A stretch of DNA of 64,000 nt, taken from NCBI RefSeq assembly GCF_022811605.1, contig NZ_CP094533.1, forward strand, positions 1,798,001 to 1,862,000, in the 5' to 3' direction. The notes under the pieces were generated by a model. That model ran no database searches, was not told the origin of the DNA, and saw only the letters and a program-made list of their open reading frames with translations. This DNA comes from Agromyces soli (GTDB lineage Bacteria; Actinomycetota; Actinomycetes; Actinomycetales; Microbacteriaceae). Below are positions 63,261-64,000 of this stretch, in pieces (the first letter of the stretch is position 1; each line of letters opens with the position of its first letter). The translations under genes were made by a program, and so were the position numbers.

Positions 63261-64000
63261 ATGTCCACCGTCCCCGTGACCCGGGTGCTGGCCGACGCTG
63301 AGGCCGTCGCCGACTTCGTCGCCGAGCGCATCGCCGACGGCATCGAGCGCGCCCGCGAGGCCGGCGCCGACTACGTGCTCGGCTGCCCGAGCGGCCGCAC
63401 GCCGCTGCCGACGTACCGGGCGCTCACGCGCCTCGTCCGGGAGCGCGGGCTCGCCATCTCGCACGTGCGCATCGCCCTGATGGACGACTACGTGGTCGAG
63501 ACCGAGTCGGGCTTCCGCAACGTCGACCTCGAGGCGCACAACAGCTGCCGCCGCTTCGTCCGCGACGAGGTGGTGGGCCCGCTGAATGCGGCGGCCGCCG
63601 ACGAGGGCATGGCGGAGGACCGGCTGCTCCAGCCGGATCCGGCGAACCCCGAGGCGTACGACGAACTGCTCCGCGAGGCGGGCGGCATCGACTGCTTCCT
63701 GCTCGCGAGCGGCGCCGGCGACGGGCACGTCGCGTTCAACCCGCCCGGTTCGGCCCGCGACAGCGGCAGCCGGATCGTGCGGCTGGCCGAGCAGACCCGC
63801 ATCGACAACCTGGGCACCTTCCCGGAGTTCGGCTCGCTCGACGCGGTGCCGAGTCACGGGCTCACGGTCGGCATCGGCACGATCGCCGAGCTCTCCCGCA
63901 GCGCCGTCATGATCATCACGACGGCGGAGAAGCGCGAGGCGTTCGAGCGCATCTCGACCGCTGCGGCGTACGACCCGGAGTGGCCCGCGACCGTCGTCGC
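63261..64000 (+). CDS. NagB-like glucosamine-6-phosphate deaminase/isomerase family, 3'-truncated
   Basis: At least 246 codons, open to the window end. YVLGCPSGRTPLPTYRAL, IALMDDYVV and ASGAGDGHVAFNPPG are the substrate-binding and active-site segments of NagB relatives, and HGLTVGIGTI follows. GAGAGGAGAACC precedes ATG 63261, so the gene is firmly expressed with iolD (53-nt gap). In an inositol operon it may act on an inosamine- or amino-sugar-derived phosphate rather than on glucosamine 6-phosphate, which is inference. Confidence 0.85.
   Translation, partial: MSTVPVTRVLADAEAVADFVAERIADGIERAREAGADYVLGCPSGRTPLPTYRALTRLVRERGLAISHVRIALMDDYVVETESGFRNVDLEAHNSCRRFVRDEVVGPLNAAAADEGMAEDRLLQPDPANPEAYDELLREAGGIDCFLLASGAGDGHVAFNPPGSARDSGSRIVRLAEQTRIDNLGTFPEFGSLDAVPSHGLTVGIGTIAELSRSAVMIITTAEKREAFERISTAAAYDPEWPATVV

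Overview
The window is very GC-rich chromosomal DNA from an actinobacterium, most probably the family Microbacteriaceae. The reasons are the GC-saturated third codon positions, the folP-folB-folK-DUF3180 and PH-domain/DUF2520/panC/lysS order, a DUF7882-type protein, a dispersed hairpin of the type TTCGCTGAGCTTGTCGAAG, and many start codons placed 6-7 nt after a TANNNT box (leaderless mRNAs). I see no prophage, insertion sequence, CRISPR array or plasmid functions. The tRNA-Ser gene shows no integration scar.

Layout. 1-7.6 kb: folate and pantothenate synthesis (folP partial, folB, folK, panC) with membrane proteins (DUF3180 and two PH-domain proteins), then lysS. 7.8-8.7 kb: an unrecognised secreted protein of visibly lower GC. 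8.7-15.9 kb: a minus-strand operon in which every junction overlaps by 4 nt: LysR regulator, peptide-binding lipoprotein, DppB- and DppC-type permeases, a double ATPase and a soluble GNAT-plus-C39-like cysteine peptidase. The LysR frame has no stop before the lipoprotein. 16-20 kb: DUF1684 protein, small membrane protein, cardiolipin synthase, pirin, lipoprotein. 20.2-23.3 kb: clpC and argA. 23.4-29.4 kb: mostly small conserved proteins, radA and an SGNH hydrolase. 29.45 kb: tRNA-Ser(CGA).

29.6-39.8 kb is a run of regulator-plus-enzyme or regulator-plus-transporter modules (MarR/oxidoreductase, TetR/SDR/ABC exporter, MarR/DHA2 MFS pump, TetR/SDR), each with visible palindromic operators. 39.8-45.5 kb holds DUF1772-like, DUF7882 and CinA-like proteins, a cold-shock gene with a long leader followed by a fatty-acid desaturase, a HAD hydrolase and a DUF389 membrane protein interrupted by an in-frame UGA. 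45.6-52.6 kb is a catabolic locus: FAD amine oxidoreductase divergent from an XRE-cupin regulator, hyuA, hyuB and an MHS transporter. 52.7-55.0 kb holds a VOC protein, a WYL regulator and a GntR/UTRA regulator. 55.0-64.0 kb is a myo-inositol catabolic locus: a CUT1-type sugar ABC importer divergent from iolC, a Cgl0159-type aldolase, iolB, iolD and a partial NagB-like gene. An exact match to the corynebacterial IolR motif lies between the two arms.

Most product names rest on recognisable motifs and gene order. Substrates of the transporters and of the hydantoinase locus are inferred. All promoter and operator calls come from reading the sequence and are untested.
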